Source: Candidatus Faecousia faecipullorum (GTDB taxonomy: Bacteria > Bacillota > Clostridia > Oscillospirales > Oscillospiraceae). Taken from it: 7,994 bases of DNA. The translations under genes were made by a program, and so were the position numbers. The stretch is from positions 1-7,994 of the forward strand of contig DVJG01000014.1 in assembly GCA_018710805.1 (NCBI GenBank). Reading direction: 5' to 3'. Position 1 is the stretch's first letter, and each line of letters starts with the position of its first letter. Positions 5,109 through 7,994 of the stretch are shown one piece after another. The notes under the pieces are model-generated. The model was not told where the DNA came from and searched no databases. It saw only the letters and a program-made list of their open reading frames with translations.

Positions 5109-5142
5109 AAAATTATCTCAGAAACAGAAAGGTGCGATTCCC

Positions 5143-5697
5143 ATGTACTACCATATGACTGTCGCAGGCCTGGAGCGGGATCTTCCCATTTGCCCCCTGA
5201 ATCAAAACCTGTCTATTGCCGGATTTGTCATTTTCGGCGATCAGGAGCTCACCGTGGCCTGTGCACAGGAACTGCTGAAGCTGGCACCCCAGTACGACTA
5301 CATCATCACCGCTGAGGCCAAAGGCATCCCCTTGGCCCACGAAATGGCCCGCCAGCATGGGGATAAAAAATACATTCTGGCAAGAAAAGGTCCCAAACTC
5401 TATATGCGGGACATTTTCTCCGTCACGGTCCAGTCCATTACCACAGCCAAGGAGCAGAAGCTGTTCCTGGACGGCGCCGACGCTGCACTGATGAAGGGCA
5501 AGAGAATTCTCATTGTGGATGACGTAATCTCCACTGGAGAGAGCCTGAAAGCCCTGGAGACCCTTGTGGAAAAGGCTGGCGGACAGATTGTAGGCCGCAT
5601 GGCCATCCTTGCCGAAGGCGAGGCCCAGGACCGCCCTGACCTTACCTACCTGGAAAAGCTGCCCCTGTTTCATGCCGATGGTACCATTATAGAATAA
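5143..5697 (+). CDS. Purine-type phosphoribosyltransferase (Apt/Xpt-like)
   Basis: A 184-residue type I phosphoribosyltransferase. The PRPP-binding loop is R121-I-L-I-V-D-D-V-I-S-T-G-E-S134, with the acidic pair D126-D127 and the S-T-G phosphate-binding turn. Upstream, Y53-I-I-T-A-E-A-K-G-I-P-L-A matches the early conserved loop of adenine and xanthine phosphoribosyltransferases, and ARKGPKLYM (80-88) fits the flexible catalytic loop region. The likely reaction joins a purine base to PRPP, giving a nucleoside monophosphate plus pyrophosphate in cytoplasmic purine salvage. Length suits Apt (about 170-180) or Xpt (about 190); the base specificity cannot be decided. The start has AGAAAGG 7-9 bases upstream. 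The zinc-ribbon DUF805 gene follows 14 bases after the stop and is probably cotranscribed. A regulatory role for the enzyme fold is possible but not indicated. Confidence 0.88.
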   Translation: MYYHMTVAGLERDLPICPLNQNLSIAGFVIFGDQELTVACAQELLKLAPQYDYIITAEAKGIPLAHEMARQHGDKKYILARKGPKLYMRDIFSVTVQSITTAKEQKLFLDGADAALMKGKRILIVDDVISTGESLKALETLVEKAGGQIVGRMAILAEGEAQDRPDLTYLEKLPLFHADGTIIE

Positions 5698-5711
5698 GAA
5701 GGAGGAAAACT

Positions 5712-6188
5712 ATGTTCTGTCCCAAATGCGGCAATATCCTGCCGGACAATGCCAAAACCTGCGATGCCTGCGGCGCATCCATTGGCGAGACCCAAAGCAA
5801 TTCCTACACCACCTACCAGCAGCAGACCAGCTACACAAAGCCTGTACCCAAGATCGGGTTTGGCCAGGCTGTTTCCCTGTTCTTCAAGCGTTACGCGGAC
5901 TTTAACGGCCGCAGCCGCCGGAGCGAATACTGGTGGGCAACGCTTTTTGTCGGTATTGTGAGCATCCTTCTGAGCGAGATTCATTGGAGTATTTCCAACC
6001 TGTGGTCCTTGGCGATCTTGGTGCCTAACCTGGCACTTTCCGTCCGCCGTCTCCACGATGTGGGTAAGTCCTGGGTTTGGATTCTGTGGAGTTTCCTGCC
6101 CATTGTGGGCCAGATCATTCTTCTGATTCAGTTCTGTAAAGACAGCGCCCCGGCCAATCAGTGGGGACCCAACCCCAAGCAGGGATAA
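5712..6188 (+). CDS. DUF805 membrane protein with N-terminal zinc ribbon
   Basis: A 158-residue protein. The N-terminus is a zinc ribbon: C3-P-K-C6 and C17-D-A-C20 in the common MFCPKCGN form. A polar Q/T/S-rich linker (25-47) leads to a DUF805 domain (about 50-152): F-F-K-R-Y-A-D-F-N-G-R-S-R-R-S-E-Y-W-W, a first membrane segment (73-89), a second short one (97-108), then L-S-V-R-R-L-H-D-V-G-K-S, a third membrane segment (121-141) and the closing N-Q-W-G-P-N-P. The function of DUF805 proteins is not established; some have been linked to envelope or stress phenotypes by association only. The start has AAGGAGG with 7-8 base spacing. It sits 14 bases after the phosphoribosyltransferase gene with no terminator between, so the two form an operon, but a functional link is not obvious. 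Confidence 0.87.
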   Translation: MFCPKCGNILPDNAKTCDACGASIGETQSNSYTTYQQQTSYTKPVPKIGFGQAVSLFFKRYADFNGRSRRSEYWWATLFVGIVSILLSEIHWSISNLWSLAILVPNLALSVRRLHDVGKSWVWILWSFLPIVGQIILLIQFCKDSAPANQWGPNPKQG

Positions 6189-6192
6189 ATTT

Positions 6193-6218
6193 AGAGCCTG
6201 GACTTTAGTCCAGGCTCT
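6193..6218. terminator. Hairpin after the DUF805 gene (first copy of an inverted pair)
   Basis: A perfect 12-bp stem, AGAGCCTGGACT (6193-6204) and AGTCCAGGCTCT (6207-6218), has a two-base loop, or a slightly larger one if the inner pairs open. It begins 5 bases after the stop codon. The T tail is very short, so alone it may act as a pause or 3' stability hairpin; the following hairpin has the longer T run. Confidence 0.75.
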
Positions 6219-6222
6219 TAAA

Positions 6223-6255
6223 CTGTCAAAAATCCCCTCCGGGGCTTTTTGACAG
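6223..6255. terminator. Second long hairpin after the DUF805 gene
   Basis: CTGTCAAAAA (6223-6232) pairs with TTTTTGACAG (6246-6255), and CCCC with GGGG inside, giving a 14-bp interrupted stem. Alternatively the CCCCTCCGGGG core followed by CTTTTT works as a small classic terminator. The A-tract before and T-tract after make it usable in both directions. Confidence 0.7.
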
Positions 6256-6421
6256 GTGTTTTGCAGTCTCCTGCGCATAATTTATCCCCTGTTAGGGGAC
6301 AAATTCCACACTTGGAGCCTGAGAAGTGTTTTCTGCCAGGTACGTGCCCCGGCAGAAAACGCATTGGATTTTATTTGCCGCCTCTGGCGGCAAACTCTGC
6401 GAGGCTTTTTTGACAAGCTGA

Positions 6422-6447
6422 AGAGCCTGGACTTTGGTCCAGGCTCT
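6422..6447. terminator. Hairpin after the DUF975 gene (second copy of an inverted pair)
   Basis: AGAGCCTGGAC (6422-6432) pairs with GTCCAGGCTCT (6437-6447), differing from the 6193-6218 hairpin by one base when read in the same direction. It starts 9 bases beyond the stop of the leftward DUF975 gene. The T run (TTTT) is on the plus side; on the minus side the tail is TTCAGCTTGTCAAAAAA. Confidence 0.7.
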
Positions 6448-6456
6448 TTTATGTGG

Positions 6457-7434
6457 TTACATCTGAAAAATATTTCCCAGCACCACGCCGTCGGAGGTTT
6501 CCTTGGGGCGGATATCGTCGTAGTAGAGGGCATAGGTAACCTCCACCCGGCAGCGGAGCAGATAATAGATGGCAAACTCCAGCAGGAGATAGGCTCCATA
6601 TGTCAGGAAGAAACCCCAGTCGCCGGAGAGGGAAACCCCCAGCATGGGAAGAATCTGGTCCCCATAGCATACAACCGTTGCCAGGGACAGGGCTGCATAG
6701 TACCACCAGAAGCTCAGGTCCAGCCGGAAGAGCTGTACCTTTCGGCCCTGCATCAAAAAGCGGCTCTCCCGCATGGCAGCCATGGCCCCCATCCGGGGAT
6801 TGTCAATGAGGAGATAGTAAGCCATACGGTACCGATAGGCCACAGGCGCCGCTGTGGGCAGAAACAGAAGCGCCCAGATGGCAAGCATGGGCAGAAGGGC
6901 CGCCAGAAAATCTCCATAGGCCTCAGAGGCCATAATGGCGGCAGGGTCAGTCACGCCGCTGTTCACCAGGGGCAGAAGCGCAGAAACGGCGGGTTTTCCC
7001 AGAGGAGTCAGGAAGAAAATTGCCATGGCGGCGTAGTTGGTAAACAGCGCAATGCCGAAGAAAATCAGACCCTTCAGAATTTGCAGCCGAAGCAGGGGCC
7101 AGAACCGGGCGAAGCCCAGCCGGATGGTCTGGGGAGAGGCATACTGTCCCCGGGCAATGCGGAGCATGACGGCAAGGAAGCCCAGGTCGATGGCCATAAT
7201 TATGAGGGATCGTACCAGGGGAAGCAGGGTCTGAACCGTGGACAGCATGGTCCGCAGGCCCATGTTGCCCAGGCCGCCGGACTGATTGATGACGAGGCCC
7301 AGCAGGTAATTGACCACAGTCACCGCCGCCGCGGAGCCCAGAACCAGTCCGCAGTAGATCAGCACAATTTTTCCGGCCTGAGCGGCGCCCTCCAGGCGCT
7401 GGATGGCACGGGATTTCAGCTCTTTTGTATTCAT
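6457..7434 (-). CDS. DUF975 family integral membrane protein
   Basis: A 325-residue protein with about six hydrophobic segments (roughly 22-48, 68-92, 115-142, 176-200, 240-262, 275-295). It has the DUF975 signatures: MNTKELKSRAIQRLEG at the start, R-x-G-F-A-R-F-W (106-112), and A199-Y-R-Y-R-M-A-Y-Y-L-L-I-D-N-P followed by A-M-R-E-S-R-F-L-M-Q-G-R-K and L-F-R-L-D-L-S-F-W-W. It ends with VEVTYALYYDDIRP, also typical. The function of the family is unknown. The ATG at 7434 was chosen because the conserved start lies there, GGAG is 8-9 bases upstream and a promoter ends 30 bases before it; an ATG 60 bases further out would remove that leader. It is probably a single-gene unit, divergent from the XRE-TPR regulator. 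Confidence 0.86.
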   Translation of the reverse strand: MNTKELKSRAIQRLEGAAQAGKIVLIYCGLVLGSAAAVTVVNYLLGLVINQSGGLGNMGLRTMLSTVQTLLPLVRSLIIMAIDLGFLAVMLRIARGQYASPQTIRLGFARFWPLLRLQILKGLIFFGIALFTNYAAMAIFFLTPLGKPAVSALLPLVNSGVTDPAAIMASEAYGDFLAALLPMLAIWALLFLPTAAPVAYRYRMAYYLLIDNPRMGAMAAMRESRFLMQGRKVQLFRLDLSFWWYYAALSLATVVCYGDQILPMLGVSLSGDWGFFLTYGAYLLLEFAIYYLLRCRVEVTYALYYDDIRPKETSDGVVLGNIFQM

Positions 7435-7465
7435 AGGAATTCTCCATTCTATAGTCGATACTAAT

Positions 7466-7494
7466 GTTATAAACCATAGCGGGAAAAATAGCAA
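7466..7494 (-). promoter_or_regulatory. Sigma-A-type promoter for the DUF975 gene
   Basis: On the minus strand, -35 TTGCTA (7489-7494), a 17-base spacer and -10 TATAAC (7466-7471), with the start codon about 32 bases downstream at 7434. Confidence 0.65.
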
Positions 7495-7512
7495 ATAATT
7501 TTTTTCTAACTG

Positions 7513-7541
7513 TGGAAAACCCTGGGCCTTTGTGGTACAAT
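7513..7541 (+). promoter_or_regulatory. Extended -10 promoter for the XRE-TPR regulator gene
   Basis: -10 TACAAT (7536-7541) is preceded by TGG (extended -10). The -35 candidate TGGAAA (7513-7518) at 17 bases is weak. The -10 lies 36 bases before the ATG at 7578. It is back-to-back with the DUF975 promoter. Confidence 0.6.
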
Positions 7542-7577
7542 AAGGTAAATTTTATTTACTAGCTGAGGAGCGCGCCT

Positions 7578-7994
7578 ATGGAACTTGGAGAAAAGCTGAA
7601 AAAAGCCCGCCTGGAAGCTGGCCTCAGCCAGCGGCAGCTTGCCGGGGAGGAGATTACCCGGAATATGCTGTCACTGATTGAAACCGGCTGTGCAAAGCCG
7701 TCGCTGGGGACGCTAACTTACCTGGCGGACAGGCTCCAAAAGCCCCTTTCCTATTTTCTGGAAGAGGAAAGCGTGGTTTCACCCAACCAGGCGGTGATGG
7801 CATCGGCCCGACAGCTCTATGATGCTGGAGAAACGGCCCAGGCGGTCCAGGCACTGGCGGGATACCAGGAGGGGGATGTGGTCTTTGACCGGGAAGCGCA
7901 CCTTCTCTGGGCCCTCTGCCATCTGCGCCTGGCAAAGACGGCCATTGACCAGGGGCGGGAGATTTACGCCCGGGAATTGCTCCAAAAGGCGGAC
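7578..7994 (+). CDS. XRE-family regulator with probable TPR region, 3' end outside window
   Basis: An open frame of 139 codons running off the right edge. It begins MELGEKLKKARLEAGLSQRQ, preceded by GAGGAG about 7 bases upstream. Residues 4-60 form an XRE helix-turn-helix: L-S-Q-R-Q-L-A, I-T-R-N-M-L-S-L-I-E-T-G-C-A-K-P-S-L-G-T-L, and L-A-D-R-L-Q-K-P-L-S-Y-F-L, the usual closing motif. From about residue 70 the sequence is helical with alternating small and aromatic residues (A-x-x-L-Y-D-A-G-E-T-A-Q-A-V-Q-A-L, then H-L-L-W-A-L-C-H-L-R-L-A), consistent with TPR-like repeats. This is the architecture of regulators that sense a peptide or partner protein through the helical part, but no ligand can be named. 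It may control the divergent DUF975 gene. Confidence 0.85.
   Translation, partial: MELGEKLKKARLEAGLSQRQLAGEEITRNMLSLIETGCAKPSLGTLTYLADRLQKPLSYFLEEESVVSPNQAVMASARQLYDAGETAQAVQALAGYQEGDVVFDREAHLLWALCHLRLAKTAIDQGREIYARELLQKAD

Larger units (their letters stand above)
4621..5142. other. 522-base protein-free region containing a tandem pair of RNA-like elements
   Basis: No open frame with a ribosome binding site or recognisable product was found here on either strand. The first 75 bases or so (4621-4699) show nothing convincing. The rest is taken up by two related structured elements (4729-4847 and 4942-5068), each preceded by GTTCAAA (4700-4706 and 4914-4920), and then by the promoter of the phosphoribosyltransferase gene. 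Confidence 0.7.
6189..6456. other. Hairpin-dense convergent intergenic region
   Basis: This stretch has no credible gene but at least six inverted repeats: 6193-6218, 6223-6255, TCCCC/GGGGA (6285-6289, 6295-6299), GTTTTCTGCC/GGCAGAAAAC (6328-6337, 6351-6360), TTTGCCGCC/GGCGGCAAA (6374-6382, 6386-6394) and 6422-6447. GAGGC followed by six T (6401-6411) looks like the 3' arm and tail of a further terminator. The outermost hairpins are near-copies of one another in inverted orientation. Confidence 0.65.

Noticed and set aside
4942..5142. RNA copy B as a riboswitch controlling the purine phosphoribosyltransferase.
   Set aside because: It resembles no purine riboswitch I know, ends in a full terminator, and a near-consensus promoter (5081-5108) lies between it and the gene.
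6190..6451. A MITE-like insertion with TTTA target duplications flanking 6194-6447.
   Set aside because: The TTTA flanks are in AT-rich sequence and easily arise by chance, and the ends are each internally palindromic, so terminal inverted repeats cannot be told from two terminators. Kept only as an alternative in the finding on the inverted pair.
6256..7464. A 402-codon open frame on the plus strand.
   Set aside because: It is antisense to the DUF975 gene and runs through the hairpin region; its translation is rich in Gly, His and Gln without membrane or domain pattern, as expected of a shadow frame.

Overview
The window looks like a chromosomal segment of a moderately GC-rich, low-redundancy Clostridia-type Bacillota, most likely from the Oscillospiraceae/Ruminococcaceae group of gut anaerobes. 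This assignment is inferred from strong AAGGAGG-type ribosome binding sites, near-consensus sigma-A promoters, intrinsic terminators after most genes, and the gene families present (DUF1292, a Spo0A-type DNA-binding domain, DUF975, DUF805 with a zinc ribbon). No rRNA, tRNA, CRISPR array, transposase or integrase was seen.

Layout. 2-514 (+) is the C-terminal part of a membrane-anchored family 2 glycosyltransferase. 622-906 (-) is a small acidic DUF1292 protein with its own promoter and terminator. It is divergent from 1057-3012 (+), a large lipoprotein that combines a degenerate parvulin-like foldase region, a C39-like cysteine peptidase domain and a C-terminal four-cysteine zinc-ribbon-like tail. 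A bidirectional terminator separates it from 3089-3571 (-), a Spo0A DNA-binding domain with no receiver domain. A 282-base divergent regulatory region follows, with a consensus promoter, a palindrome over its -35 box and five related half-sites. It leads into an overlapping XRE repressor / ImmA-IrrE metallopeptidase pair (3854-4219, 4192-4620, +).

4621-5142 has no protein gene. It holds two diverged tandem copies, about 215 bases apart, of a structured element that I interpret as two small RNAs. Each has a 5' stem with compensatory changes, a conserved CU-rich middle carrying CCUC motifs, and a terminator hairpin. A near-consensus promoter after the second copy drives a purine-type phosphoribosyltransferase (5143-5697) and a zinc-ribbon DUF805 membrane protein (5712-6188).

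The convergent gap at 6189-6456 is packed with hairpins. Near-identical terminator-like hairpins sit just after the stop codon of each flanking gene, as an inverted pair. Beyond it lie a DUF975 membrane protein (6457-7434, -) and, divergently, an XRE regulator with a probable TPR region that runs off the right edge (7578-7994, +).

The observations most worth following up are the tandem RNA pair, the multidomain lipoprotein, the receiver-less Spo0A homologue with its shared operator region, and the inverted hairpin pair.
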